Part shown: positions 42,796 to 52,614 of the stretch, one piece after another
How the letters are laid out: each line of letters begins with the position of its first letter
How positions within the stretch are numbered: the first letter of the stretch is position 1
Source of the DNA: Desulfopila aestuarii DSM 18488
GTDB taxonomy: Bacteria > Desulfobacterota > Desulfobulbia > Desulfobulbales > Desulfocapsaceae
Length of the DNA stretch: 64,000 bases
Reading direction: 5' to 3'
Assembly (NCBI RefSeq): GCF_900143695.1
Contig: NZ_FRFE01000004.1
Span: 62,001-126,000 of the forward strand
Made by a program: the position numbers and the translations under genes
The notes under the pieces: generated by a model
The model's database searches: none
Seen by the model: the letters and a program-made list of their open reading frames with translations, nothing else
Told to the model about the DNA's origin: nothing

Positions 42796-44247
42796 GTGAA
42801 AATTCCATTTTCTTCCTTTACCATCACTTCACGGCTCCTTCTGTTGCTTTTGGTCTTCGTTCTCACATTCTACGGAACTCTGGTGAACGTCTTTGTCCAC
42901 ATACAGCAGATGATGAACATATCTGAGCAAATAGTAAATATAAACAACAAGATATCAACACAATCAAAGTTGCTTATCGAGCAACTTTTGGAGATGGATG
43001 ATCTCGCCAGAAAACATGGCCTGGTTCAGAGCGTTCTCTATCGAGACCAGTTCGCGTCCTCTCAGTTGGCCTTTACCACCGGCCTGCAATCGATCAGTCA
43101 TCTTTCTGCCCGTGGCTACACTGCACCCGCCGTATTTTCTCTTTTCCTTGAAGAATACACCGCATATTCCCTTAAGGCACAAAAGGCTAAAGAAAAAAAT
43201 CCTGACATCATCATCTGGGTAGACAAAAACACCGTCAACAGTTGGCTCGCCAAACTCGATCAATTTCGCGACAACAACCAGGCCGATATTGAAAAGAACC
43301 TCCTGCGTATTCACAACCTCACGCAAAAAGCCACAAGAAACGGTTTATTGGGTCTGGTACTCTCGATCTGCATTTCCCTCATCGGGATATGGTATATAGC
43401 AGGGTCCATTATTACTCCCTTAAAACAACTGACAAGAGGGCTCCGAAATCTACCACATGGCGGGCAGGCAAATATTATTCATGTCAGCGCTTCACACGAG
43501 TTTCAGGATCTGGCCACTGCCTACAACGAGATGCATTCGGAATTACAGGAACAGGAAAGCCTGCGTGCCGATTTTATAGCTGCCCTGAGCCATGAAATTC
43601 GCACCCCGCTCTCATCTATCCAGGAGTCGGTCAATATGCTGACCGAGGAATTACTAGGGGAAATCAACGAAAAGCAACGGAAATTTCTCACCATTTCGTC
43701 TCAGGAGCTTGCACGCATTACAGGGCTGCTCAACCAGTTGATGGATGTCTCCATGCTTGCCTCACCCACATACGAGCAGAAGATTGCCCGTCAGATAGAC
43801 CCACGTCGCATGGTATTAAACTGTATCGCCGCACTTGGCGCTTTTTCCGCCCAAAATAACGTGAATATAGTAGAAAAATGCCAGCCCAACTGTGGAGTAA
43901 TTCAAGGTCGTCCCGAGGAATTCCAACAGGTGCTTATTAACATTTTAGGGAATGCCATTAAGTTTTCACCTGCCGGCAGTGAAATAACCATTCAGGTGGT
44001 CAAAAATGAGAAAAAGGAACAGGTTGTGTTTAAAATAAGCGACCAAGGGCCAGGCATTCCTGAAAGTGAACGTTCTCTTATCTTTAAAAAATATTATCGC
44101 AGCACATCGGTACGTAAACATATGAACGGCGTAGGTCTCGGCCTCTATATATCCAGCAGAATCATCCACACCATGGGTGGTAGCATTGAAGTCGAAAACA
44201 ATCCCGAAGCTGGTTGCACCTTTTCGATAAGCGTGCCTTCCGCCTAA
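42796..44247 (+). CDS. Sensor histidine kinase, GlrK-like
   Basis: 483 residues with a GTG start at 42796. A first transmembrane helix (about 12-32), a periplasmic helical domain (about 33-180) and a second helix (about 183-203) are followed by HAMP, the HisKA phospho-acceptor His266 in ALSHEIRTPLSSIQ, and HATPase_c motifs NILGNAIKFSP, DQGPGIPESE and GVGLGLYIS. The layout and the partner regulator resemble E. coli GlrK/QseE, which senses envelope conditions. The sigma-54-activator gene follows 67 nt downstream. Confidence 0.92.
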   Translation: MKIPFSSFTITSRLLLLLLVFVLTFYGTLVNVFVHIQQMMNISEQIVNINNKISTQSKLLIEQLLEMDDLARKHGLVQSVLYRDQFASSQLAFTTGLQSISHLSARGYTAPAVFSLFLEEYTAYSLKAQKAKEKNPDIIIWVDKNTVNSWLAKLDQFRDNNQADIEKNLLRIHNLTQKATRNGLLGLVLSICISLIGIWYIAGSIITPLKQLTRGLRNLPHGGQANIIHVSASHEFQDLATAYNEMHSELQEQESLRADFIAALSHEIRTPLSSIQESVNMLTEELLGEINEKQRKFLTISSQELARITGLLNQLMDVSMLASPTYEQKIARQIDPRRMVLNCIAALGAFSAQNNVNIVEKCQPNCGVIQGRPEEFQQVLINILGNAIKFSPAGSEITIQVVKNEKKEQVVFKISDQGPGIPESERSLIFKKYYRSTSVRKHMNGVGLGLYISSRIIHTMGGSIEVENNPEAGCTFSISVPSA

Positions 44248-44314
44248 GGATTACCTGCAGATGTCTGCTATATTGTTTGATGGATTCCCATCAGCGTAGG
44301 AAGGAATTTTCACT

Positions 44315-45685
44315 ATGAGCAAGAATCAATATTCTCTTTTAATTGTTGATGATGATATCAATATTCTCGAAGTGCTCGATGCGCGGCTTACCGCGGCCGG
44401 CTACACCACCTATAAAGCAGCTGACGGCATGACCGCCCTCACCATTTTGGGTACCAAAAACATTGACCTGGTGGTTTCCGATGTAAAAATGCCGAACATA
44501 AGCGGTCTGCAGCTCTTTCATGAGATTGAATCGGTTCGTCCCGGTCTACCTGTTATCTTTCTTACCGCCTACGGCTCTATACCAGAAGCAGTAAGCGCTG
44601 TTCAGGCAGGCGCAATTGACTATCTCACAAAGCCCTTTGACGGTAAAACACTCGTGGGTAAAATTCGTCATTGCCTCGCCAATTTGCCAACAAAGAGCGA
44701 AGTTGAATCTCCCCTCGCAGACACAAACCACGGTGGCTTCATCTGGGGCAGAAGCCCCCGGATGGCTGAACTGCGCAATATGGTGATGCGAGTTGCCGCC
44801 AGTAAGGTTAACACGCTTATCCTTGGTGAAAGCGGTGTCGGAAAAGAATGTATCGCCAGAGCCATCCACAGACATAGCGAACGTAGCAACGGCCCTTTTG
44901 TCGTTATCGACTGCGGATCCACCCCTGCAGGCATCCTGGAAAGCGAACTCTTCGGTCACACTCGAGGCGCTTTCACCAGTGCAGTATCCGATAAAAAGGG
45001 TTTGATTGAAGCAGCCCATGGCGGCACCTTGTTTCTTGATGAAATAGGAAACATTTCGCCGGAAATGCAACATAGGCTCCTCCGTTTTCTTGAAGAAAAA
45101 ATCATTCGAAAAGTTGGCTCTGTTGAAGAACAGCATATAGAATGCCGCGTCCTGGCTGCCACCAACGCCAATATAGTTGAGGATGTGGAGTTGGGAAAAT
45201 TCCGCCAGGACCTCTACTACCGTCTCCGGGTTGTTACCCTGAATATCCCTCCTTTACGAGAGCGACAGGAAGATATCGAAACGTTGGTCCGTTTTTTCGT
45301 GGAGAGTCACTATACTGTGCACAACCTGCCACCGGTCACAATTCCAGACGAGACCATGCGCTGGATACGTCAATACAGTTGGCCGGGGAATGTCCGACAG
45401 CTGCGTAATGCACTTGAAGCAGGAGTTGTTCTCTGTGCCGACAATATCCTCAGAGTTACCGACCTCCAACTCGAGACCGATCCTTCATTACAGAAACACA
45501 GTGGTTCAGAAGTGATTGCCACAGAGCCATTTTCCCTCGAAACGAGTGAAAAAGAAGCTATTATTCGCGCCCTCAAAGCCACAAATGGCGTTCAAATAAA
45601 AGCTGCCGCTTTACTCAACATCAGTAGAAGGTCAATGCACGACAAAATCAAAAAATATGAGATAATACCATCTGATTACAAATAG
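44315..45685 (+). CDS. Sigma-54-dependent response regulator, GlrR/NtrC-like
   Basis: 456 residues. The receiver domain (1-120) has Asp55 in VVSDVKMP as phosphorylation site. The AAA+ domain (about 143-375) has Walker A GESGVGKE, Walker B GGTLFLDEIG and the arginine-finger region FRQDLYYRL. The sigma-54 contact loop reads GAFTSA instead of the consensus GAFTGA. A Fis-type helix-turn-helix closes the protein (IKAAALLNISRRSMHDKIKKY). It is the partner of the adjacent kinase and should activate sigma-54 promoters, provided the loop variant is functional. Confidence 0.93.
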   Translation: MSKNQYSLLIVDDDINILEVLDARLTAAGYTTYKAADGMTALTILGTKNIDLVVSDVKMPNISGLQLFHEIESVRPGLPVIFLTAYGSIPEAVSAVQAGAIDYLTKPFDGKTLVGKIRHCLANLPTKSEVESPLADTNHGGFIWGRSPRMAELRNMVMRVAASKVNTLILGESGVGKECIARAIHRHSERSNGPFVVIDCGSTPAGILESELFGHTRGAFTSAVSDKKGLIEAAHGGTLFLDEIGNISPEMQHRLLRFLEEKIIRKVGSVEEQHIECRVLAATNANIVEDVELGKFRQDLYYRLRVVTLNIPPLRERQEDIETLVRFFVESHYTVHNLPPVTIPDETMRWIRQYSWPGNVRQLRNALEAGVVLCADNILRVTDLQLETDPSLQKHSGSEVIATEPFSLETSEKEAIIRALKATNGVQIKAAALLNISRRSMHDKIKKYEIIPSDYK

Positions 45686-45895
45686 ATAAAATTTACGTCA
45701 CGATTCAGTATCATTCCGATGCCAAAGGACATATCTGACTATGGCTGGCGTCGGGATAGGGGCGACGACACATGAAAAGCAGCACCCGCACTTGAACAGG
45801 TTCGTTACATTTCATATAGTACAGAGAATTGCTTAAGTTTCATGGACTCTCAGCTATCTTCACAGCTCGACTTATTCACCTAACGCCAGGAACAG

Positions 45896-47626
45896 ATGAT
45901 TTCACCTTCCACCCCTCCACAAGACAATGTGGTCCATTACATTGAGCCCTATCGACTCTTCACCTCCATCAGGATGGAGATTGGAGAATCTATGGGAGGA
46001 GAGGAGATCATGGTCTCAGAATTGGTCCGAAAGGATCAACTCCTACTGGAATTCCCAAATCTCATTGCGCCTGAGACCAATGAACATCAGAAGCAGCCTG
46101 TCGCACTTGGTGCCAACTGCTACTTTTCAGCCGATCACAATCAGGTCTTTGCCGCAATAACCGGCTATCCTAAAGTTACTCTCTCTCCGGTTGAAGGTAA
46201 GGATACAGAAATTCTCAACATTTCTATTGAACCCCTCTTTCGGATTTCCGCTGACGGGATGAAAGCTGCCATAGCCATCCATCCTGCTATTTCTGGAACA
46301 CGATCATTGAAGGATTTTTCCCTTACCGAACTCATTGCTGAAGCCGGCATTATTTACGGCATCGACAAAGCTATGGTCGATAAAGCCAACAAGTGTATAC
46401 GCGCCCAACTACCTGAGTTTAACATTATTGTTCTTGCAACCGGCACAAAACCCCGTGACGGTAAAGACGCCTATCTGGAATTTGAGGTAGAGACAGGGCC
46501 TGTTCCCGGAAAAATTCTCGAAGACGGCACCATAGATTTTCGCGAACGGATGATCTTTGTACCGGTAACCCAAGGACAGGTTGTTGCAAAAAAAGTTTCA
46601 GCTACGCGGGGCACAGCAGGAAAAACAGTATTAGGTGAACGTGTCGAACCGCAACCCGGTCGCGATATCGCTATCAACACTTTGAAAGACGCCTCCTACT
46701 CATCGAAAACCAAACAGGTCACCGCCACCAGTGATGGTGTACTTTCTGTCGTAGGCGATACAATAATCAAGATCTGCAGTCGCCAGGAGATCATGACCGA
46801 TATTGATTACAGTACCGGCCACATCCATTCACGCAACAGCGTTGTCATTCATGGCTCGGTACAACCCGGCTTCAAGGTCACCACGGATGGAGATCTGGAA
46901 ATACGAGGAACGGTAATGTCGACCGCAATTACCAGTCGTGCAAACATTGTCATAAAAAGCGGCATCTTAGGCAAAAACAGTACAATATCAGCACTCGGGG
47001 ACGCAGACCTCTATTTTATCGAACAAGGTGAAGTAGAGTGCGGCCGGAACTGCATCATTCGGAGAGAAATCTATTACAGTACAGTAATTGCAGGAAAAAA
47101 TATTCTCTGTATGCCCAATAGCGCCGTGGTCGGTGGTAGACTCGTCGCAGCCGGAAACATCATTCTTGGCAACGTTGGTTCCACCAACGCTTCACCAGCC
47201 CTCATAGCCGCCGGAGTGGATGGGAGGCGCCTGATCCAGTACAACGATCTGCAGAAAACCCTCATTGAGCAGCAGGATTCCCTCATCAAATGCATCCAAC
47301 TGCATAAGGGTACGTCAAGGGCAGGGATGATAAAGAAACTTGAAAAGGAGATAGAAACCACTCGGCTGCAGTTACAGAAATTGAACCTCATCCCTGGAAC
47401 GGGCAGATTATCACGCCCGGATGACGATGATGAATTTTCGCCATCTGGCGGAATCACCATCCAGGATATCAAGATCGAGATCCACGGCATCATTCACGCC
47501 GGCACTGTGATCCAGATCGGTAACAAAAGCATGACACTCAACAACACGATTTCCAACAGGCTGTTTAAGCTCAACGACTCTTTCAGCGACATAGCCCCCC
47601 TGCCCCTTCGTCGTCGTAGAACGTAA
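45896..47626 (+). CDS. FapA-like DUF342 protein
   Basis: 576 residues of the FapA/DUF342 family: an N-terminal domain, then TKPRDGKDAYLEFEVETGP and KKVSATRGTAGKTVLGERVEPQPGRD near residues 180-260. A right-handed beta-helix-like repeat section follows (VVIHGSVQPGFKVTTDGDLEIRGTV, NIVIKSGILGKNSTISALGD), then a coiled coil near 460-500. The family is cytoplasmic and often near flagellar or signalling genes, with no firm biochemical role. It is 210 nt downstream of the response regulator. Confidence 0.85.
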   Translation: MISPSTPPQDNVVHYIEPYRLFTSIRMEIGESMGGEEIMVSELVRKDQLLLEFPNLIAPETNEHQKQPVALGANCYFSADHNQVFAAITGYPKVTLSPVEGKDTEILNISIEPLFRISADGMKAAIAIHPAISGTRSLKDFSLTELIAEAGIIYGIDKAMVDKANKCIRAQLPEFNIIVLATGTKPRDGKDAYLEFEVETGPVPGKILEDGTIDFRERMIFVPVTQGQVVAKKVSATRGTAGKTVLGERVEPQPGRDIAINTLKDASYSSKTKQVTATSDGVLSVVGDTIIKICSRQEIMTDIDYSTGHIHSRNSVVIHGSVQPGFKVTTDGDLEIRGTVMSTAITSRANIVIKSGILGKNSTISALGDADLYFIEQGEVECGRNCIIRREIYYSTVIAGKNILCMPNSAVVGGRLVAAGNIILGNVGSTNASPALIAAGVDGRRLIQYNDLQKTLIEQQDSLIKCIQLHKGTSRAGMIKKLEKEIETTRLQLQKLNLIPGTGRLSRPDDDDEFSPSGGITIQDIKIEIHGIIHAGTVIQIGNKSMTLNNTISNRLFKLNDSFSDIAPLPLRRRRT

Positions 47627-47630
47627 TCGC

Positions 47631-47870
47631 CTACGGCTTGACAACAGAATTCTCTGCTTCGTCCCGGACCAATTCCAGCTGTTTTTTTAACCAGCCTACC
47701 CGGATATAGTATTGCTGACCACTGGTTTTCCAGGCCTCACAGTTATCGTTATGAGCCATTATTGGATAATTCGGGAATAAAGACTTATCAAGGCGACACA
47801 CTCCGTTCTCGGTATTTTGCGGGCGAAAATATTGACAACTTAAACAGATCTTCTGCAAATGCTTCATCAT
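47631..47870 (-). CDS. Small cysteine-containing protein of unknown function
   Basis: 79 residues with four Cys: CLSCQYF near residue 9, GVCRLDK near 25 and DNCEAW near 44. The spacing fits a small zinc or Fe-S site. The C-terminal half is helical and charged. An AGGA lies before the ATG. Short proteins of this pattern (CxxC...GxC...CxxW) occur in Desulfobacterota, but I know of no function. It converges with the FapA-like gene, 4 nt apart. Confidence 0.65.
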   Translation of the reverse strand: MMKHLQKICLSCQYFRPQNTENGVCRLDKSLFPNYPIMAHNDNCEAWKTSGQQYYIRVGWLKKQLELVRDEAENSVVKP

Positions 47871-47955
47871 GCGTTCCTGGGAGGTTGTTACAATGGTATC
47901 GTGATGCTGCGTGATTATTAATAGGTGGTGTTATGCCGAGAATCACAGCTCCGCA

Positions 47956-48648
47956 TCAGGCGCAGAGCGAGGCAAAATGAATGGATTCACCGGAGTTTAC
48001 GTAATTTTGCTCATCATACATCTCAACAATCGGACAATCAAAACCATATTTTGGAAGATAGCTTGAGATGATTTTCAACGAATCCTCTGCAATATACTGT
48101 TCGGTCTCTTGGTGATGGTTATATATAATCCCGGCTAACTCAATACCTCTGTTCTGTAACGCTTCAAGAGAAGCCAGGGTATGATTGATTGAACCGAGCC
48201 GTGAGCTGGTCACAACCAGAGCAGGCCATTGCCGTTCTGCCAGGTAGTCAATCAAGGTATATCCATATTGCAGGGGCACGAAAAGCCCTCCAGCTCCTTC
48301 CAACAGCACAACGTCATACCGCTTACTCAACTGTTCTGCTGCCTGGGTTATCTTGTCCGGTTCGATAATAGTATTTTCGATTCGTGCAGCCAGATGAGGG
48401 GAACAGGGTGTCGAGAAGAGATACTGGCAAGTAAGACCATCGGTATCCTCGGGTAGCATCCCAATCCCCATGAGTTGCCGGTGCTTGACAATATCCTCAC
48501 TGATACCGACACAGCCGGTCTGAACCCCTTTCTGGGTTATTACCTTTTTACCCGCCTCCATCAGCCCTCTGGCAATGAGTCCGGTGGCAATGGTTTTCCC
48601 GATTCCGGTGTCTATTCCGCTGATAAAGAAGATCTTCTTGTTATTCAT
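47956..48648 (-). CDS. bioD: ATP-dependent dethiobiotin synthetase BioD
   Basis: 230 residues. The P-loop is FISGIDTGIGKTIATGL at the N-terminus, followed by QKGVQTGC with the catalytic Lys and LLEGAGGLFVPL near residue 115. It closes the ureido ring of 7,8-diaminopelargonate with CO2 and ATP. The start overlaps the bioC stop by 4 nt (ATGA). It is the last gene of the biotin operon. Confidence 0.95.
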   Translation of the reverse strand: MNNKKIFFISGIDTGIGKTIATGLIARGLMEAGKKVITQKGVQTGCVGISEDIVKHRQLMGIGMLPEDTDGLTCQYLFSTPCSPHLAARIENTIIEPDKITQAAEQLSKRYDVVLLEGAGGLFVPLQYGYTLIDYLAERQWPALVVTSSRLGSINHTLASLEALQNRGIELAGIIYNHHQETEQYIAEDSLKIISSYLPKYGFDCPIVEMYDEQNYVNSGESIHFASLCA

Positions 48649-49421
48649 CGCACACTTTGTCCTTTTCTGGCAATAACACAGGTAGACACATAGTCGAGAG
48701 GCACCCCCTTCTCCGTCCCGAACTGCAGACGATAGTCGCGTTCAAAGACGCGCAATTTTCCAGGGGTCCAATGATACGCACCGGCACCACCCACCCCAGT
48801 TGCCTGGATATGGCGGAGCACTTCCCTGGCGTTCTGGAAGTAGAGAGTACAACACGATGTCTCGATTTCAACCAGTGAAAAGTTTCTTTTCAACATCTCT
48901 GCCAGATCACCTTCACTTGTATATTCGAGGCCTACACCTATGAGTTCGCGAACCTGGCGCATGGTCCCAGGGCCAAACATGGTAAAAGCAAGAAAACCAT
49001 TATCATGTAATGACGTAGTGAATTTGTTAAAGGCGAGAGGTAAATCTTTCAGCCATTGGAAAGTCGATGACGAGATAATGAGATCAAGGCCATCAGGAAT
49101 TGCCAGCCGCTCAATATCACCAGCCAGGAGACGAATGTCACCAGCTACGGCACCAACACGTTCCGCTGCCTGGTAACAACACTCCGGCACAAGATCGTTA
49201 ACCCAGAGCTCCCTCACAGACTTCATCCTACAGAGCGTCTCGGTCATTGACCCGGTACAACACCCTATTTCCAGCACTCGATCATATCGGATATCACCCA
49301 GGGCTGCCATCTTGGCAATAAGCGTATCGCCAACCAGTTTCTGCACTTTGGCACCGTCATCATAGCTATGTATGCTACGGCGAAAATGCTCAATTATCCG
49401 TTGTTGTCGGGAGGAATTCAT
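48645..49421 (-). CDS. bioC: Malonyl-ACP O-methyltransferase BioC
   Basis: 258 residues. The class I SAM fold shows RYDRVLEIGCCTGSMTETL near residue 40 and the later DLIISSSTFQWLKDLPLAF, which is typical of BioC. It caps the malonyl-ACP carboxylate so that fatty-acid synthase can build pimeloyl-ACP methyl ester. BioG, encoded just upstream, removes the methyl group. Identity is supported by both motif and operon. Confidence 0.93.
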   Translation of the reverse strand: MNSSRQQRIIEHFRRSIHSYDDGAKVQKLVGDTLIAKMAALGDIRYDRVLEIGCCTGSMTETLCRMKSVRELWVNDLVPECCYQAAERVGAVAGDIRLLAGDIERLAIPDGLDLIISSSTFQWLKDLPLAFNKFTTSLHDNGFLAFTMFGPGTMRQVRELIGVGLEYTSEGDLAEMLKRNFSLVEIETSCCTLYFQNAREVLRHIQATGVGGAGAYHWTPGKLRVFERDYRLQFGTEKGVPLDYVSTCVIARKGQSVR

Positions 49422-49438
49422 GATGGAGATGATGCTCG

Positions 49439-50116
49439 CTAAGATTCATTGGCGTGAATGTCGGAAAGGAACTGTTCCCAATCATTTGATCTGTAAAAGG
49501 GAAAATGTCCCCCAGGATGCATAACGGTCTCCTCACCCCAAAAAGACAGTTGGTTTGCAGTTGGAACGATTCTATCATTGTCGGATATCACCACCTCACG
49601 ATAGATACTCTGCTCCCGTGATATGCAATCAGCCTCTGAGAGATAATATGCTAACTCCCGCTGTTGATCAGTAAGCGATCGTTGTGGCTGGTATTGGAGA
49701 AACTTCTGTTCTATAGTTCCGCCACCGGTAAGGCGTCTGTAAAATTTTCGCCGGCTAAGTTCCGACCAGCCAGCCATAGTCCCGGCAAACAGGTTCCGAG
49801 GGATACCGTAATGAGTATCCACAGGACAGAGGGTGCCGTTTACAGCAATGGCTCTTGAAAAAAGATGCCCATGACGATCAAAAAGATGTTGACCAGCCCA
49901 AACCCCCATTGACCAGCTCAGCAAAATCCGTTCGCTGTAGGGCGCTATATCAGCCAAAACTGCATCAATCACTGGCAGTTCGCTGAAATCATAGAGATGG
50001 AGTATATCACACTCATTGGAATCAAGCGGCATAAAAGGATGCGCATCCATCCCCCATCCATTACAAAAAACAATGAGTTTCTTTCGGCCTTCCCGATATT
50101 GCCAAAACAGCTGCAT
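49439..50116 (-). CDS. bioG: Pimeloyl-ACP methyl ester esterase BioG (DUF452)
   Basis: 225-residue alpha/beta hydrolase of the DUF452/BioG type. The oxyanion segment IVFCNGWGMDAHPF is at the N-terminus, the nucleophile Ser in LLSWSMGVWAG near residue 68, Asp in VISDNDRIVP and His in MHPGGHFPFY near the C-terminus. It ends pimelate elongation by hydrolysing the methyl ester, in place of BioH. Its place between bioF and bioC supports the call. Confidence 0.9.
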   Translation of the reverse strand: MQLFWQYREGRKKLIVFCNGWGMDAHPFMPLDSNECDILHLYDFSELPVIDAVLADIAPYSERILLSWSMGVWAGQHLFDRHGHLFSRAIAVNGTLCPVDTHYGIPRNLFAGTMAGWSELSRRKFYRRLTGGGTIEQKFLQYQPQRSLTDQQRELAYYLSEADCISREQSIYREVVISDNDRIVPTANQLSFWGEETVMHPGGHFPFYRSNDWEQFLSDIHANES

Positions 50117-50122
50117 GCCACT

Positions 50123-51310
50123 TCACCCTGTTGCAAGAGAGTTAAGGCATCTTGCAATTTTTGACGCCAGCGGTGCAAGATCAGACCAGCTCATATCGGC
50201 GGTAAGTGAGAGCCTAAAACGAGCCGTTCCTTCCGGCACCGTTGGTGGTCGTACCGGCAGCACAAGAAAACCCTCGTCCTGCATCATCCCGGCGGCATCT
50301 ACTGCTAACTGGTTGCCACCGATAACAACCGGCACGATGTTGGTTGAGCCGTAAGTGTGAAGGCCATTGGCAACGAGTTCATGCCGCAGGTTTTCAATCA
50401 GGCTCTTCAAGTGTTGTCGTTTATCAGCCATTTCCAATATTGACTTAAATACGAAAAGATTCCAGCTTGCTATGATCGGAGGTAAGGCGGTGGTGAAAAT
50501 CATTGATCGGCAGTGATTCACGAGAAAACTGCGGATTTCGTCAGTACAGAGAACAAATGAACCGATTGAAGCACAGGCCTTGCCGAACGGCCCAACCAGG
50601 ATATCAATTTTCTCAAGTACCAACTGTGCCTCAGCCTCGCCAAGACCTTTGGGGCCACTGACACCCAAAGCGTGAGCCTCATCTATGTAGAGGAGGCAGT
50701 TGTATCGCTCTTTTAATCGCACCAGTTCCTGCAAGTCGGCTACATCGCCATCCATACTGAAGACCGACTCGCTGACAATGACAGCACGTTCATATTTCGG
50801 CCGATTCTGAACGAGTATAGATTCGAGATGATCATAATCAAGATGGCGATATCGTTTATGAGCAGCAAGGGAGAGGCGCATGCCGTCATGAATGGACGCG
50901 TGGTTCAGTTTGTCGGAAATGATGATATCGCGTTTGTCAAAAAGGGCCGGAAGTATCCCAATGTTGGCATGGTAGCCAGAATTATAAAACAAGGCTGACG
51001 GAAAGCCATAGGCGACCTTAAGTGCATTCTCCAACTCATGCAAAGGCTCACAGTCGCCACTCAACAACCGTGAAGATGCTGACCCCAGGCCATACCGGTC
51101 AAGCAGGTCTGCCCCCTTTAACCCGTTGTAAAAACGAGCATGGAAATCTTTATTACCAGCGAGGCCAAGGTAGTCGTTGGACGAGAGGTTCAGTAAAGTG
51201 CGACCGTCCCGCTTTACCCAGCAACCGGCCCTGTTTGTAAGAGGGTTGAGTTCACGAAGACGCCCGGTTTTCGCAAGATTGGCCAGTACCTCACCATAAT
51301 CTTCTTTCAT
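50123..51310 (-). CDS. bioF: 8-amino-7-oxononanoate synthase BioF
   Basis: 395 residues of the alpha-oxoamine synthase family. [13 protein letters not shown] lies near residue 41, [18 protein letters not shown] near 77, the cofactor Asp/His in [18 protein letters not shown], and the PLP lysine in [13 protein letters not shown]. It condenses pimeloyl-ACP with alanine. The start overlaps the bioA stop by 4 nt. Confidence 0.96.
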   Translation of the reverse strand: MKEDYGEVLANLAKTGRLRELNPLTNRAGCWVKRDGRTLLNLSSNDYLGLAGNKDFHARFYNGLKGADLLDRYGLGSASSRLLSGDCEPLHELENALKVAYGFPSALFYNSGYHANIGILPALFDKRDIIISDKLNHASIHDGMRLSLAAHKRYRHLDYDHLESILVQNRPKYERAVIVSESVFSMDGDVADLQELVRLKERYNCLLYIDEAHALGVSGPKGLGEAEAQLVLEKIDILVGPFGKACASIGSFVLCTDEIRSFLVNHCRSMIFTTALPPIIASWNLFVFKSILEMADKRQHLKSLIENLRHELVANGLHTYGSTNIVPVVIGGNQLAVDAAGMMQDEGFLVLPVRPPTVPEGTARFRLSLTADMSWSDLAPLASKIARCLNSLATG

Positions 51311-52614
51311 GCCTTCCCCTCCAACGCTACCACTTCACAGATCGCTTTGCAGAGTAGCGACAGGTCATGATCAGAAATGCAATATGGTGGCATAACATAA
51401 ACCAGCCGGCCAAAAGGCCGCACCCAAACCCCTCTATCGACAAAGCGTTGCTGGATAACAGCCATGTTTACCGGGTGATAGAGTTCAACGACACCGATGC
51501 CGCCAAGTATCCGCACATCGGCAACCTGCGGCAGGTTGTCACAATCTCCAAGTCCACCCCGCAATTGTTGTTCAATACGTTGTATATTCTCGCGCCAGTT
51601 TGATTCTGTCAGCAATCGTATTGAGGCGCACGCCACACTGCAGGCTAGAGGATTGCCCATAAAGGTCGGGCCGTGCATGAAAACACCAGGGTCGGCAGAA
51701 GATATCTGCGTTGCGATTTCAGTGGTGGCAAGTACAGCTGCCAGTGTCATGCTACCGCCGGTGAGAGCCTTGCCAAGACAAAGGATATCCGGACTGACAG
51801 AGGCATGATCGCAAGCAAACAGCTCGCCACTACGGCCAAAGCCGGTGGCAATCTCATCGGCTATGAGCAGAACATCATGTTCGTTGCAAAGGCGTCGAAC
51901 TGCTCTCAGATATTCAGGGTGGTAGAAATACATGCCACCGGCTCCCTGAACAATAGGCTCGAGGATCACTGCACAGAGTGAATCGGAATGTGCTGCAATC
52001 AATGAGGCAAAATCATCAATATCATCTGAGAGCCAGGTTTCATGAAAACGGCAGAGCGGTCGAGGGGCAAAGAGGTATTCAGGCAAAACTCCCCGGTAGA
52101 TCTGATGCATGCCGGTGACCGGATCGCAAACAGCCATCGCATGAAAGGTATCACCGTGATAACCGCCACGAATGGTGAGAAATCGATTCTTTCCTTTTTT
52201 GCCTCTTGCATACTGGTATTGCATCGCCATTTTCATGGCTACCTCTACGGCTACCGAGCCGGAGTCACAGAGAAAGACCTTATCGAGCCCTGCAGGTGTG
52301 CAGTCTATCAAGAGTTCCGCAAGCTCAACCGCTGGCCTATGGGTCAGTCCTCCGAACATCACATGCGACATCTTTGCAGCCTGTTCCTGGATCGCTGTTA
52401 CCAGTGCAGGATGACTGTATCCGTGAATAGCCGACCACCAGGAAGCCATACCGTCAATCAATTCGCGGCCGTCTTCAAGCTGAATGCGCACTCCGAGGGC
52501 AGACTCTACCGGGTAAACCGGCAACGGATTGGTCATGGAGGTATAGGGATGCCAGAGATGCTGGCGATCGAAGGCGAGAATATCTTTGGTTGATGCAACA
52601 GCAATCGGTCGCAT
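51307..52614 (-). CDS. bioA: Adenosylmethionine-8-amino-7-oxononanoate aminotransferase BioA
   Basis: 435 residues, class III aminotransferase. HLWHPYTSM near residue 19, [31 protein letters not shown] and the PLP lysine in [17 protein letters not shown] are all typical of BioA. It uses SAM as amino donor to make 7,8-diaminopelargonate. The start overlaps the bioB stop by 1 nt (TGATG), indicating coupled translation. Confidence 0.97.
   Translation of the reverse strand: MRPIAVASTKDILAFDRQHLWHPYTSMTNPLPVYPVESALGVRIQLEDGRELIDGMASWWSAIHGYSHPALVTAIQEQAAKMSHVMFGGLTHRPAVELAELLIDCTPAGLDKVFLCDSGSVAVEVAMKMAMQYQYARGKKGKNRFLTIRGGYHGDTFHAMAVCDPVTGMHQIYRGVLPEYLFAPRPLCRFHETWLSDDIDDFASLIAAHSDSLCAVILEPIVQGAGGMYFYHPEYLRAVRRLCNEHDVLLIADEIATGFGRSGELFACDHASVSPDILCLGKALTGGSMTLAAVLATTEIATQISSADPGVFMHGPTFMGNPLACSVACASIRLLTESNWRENIQRIEQQLRGGLGDCDNLPQVADVRILGGIGVVELYHPVNMAVIQQRFVDRGVWVRPFGRLVYVMPPYCISDHDLSLLCKAICEVVALEGKA

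Noticed and set aside
42180-42800. Sigma-54 (-24/-12) promoter for the two-component genes
   Set aside because: TTGGCAC occurs near 42327 but the TTGC element is not at the right distance.
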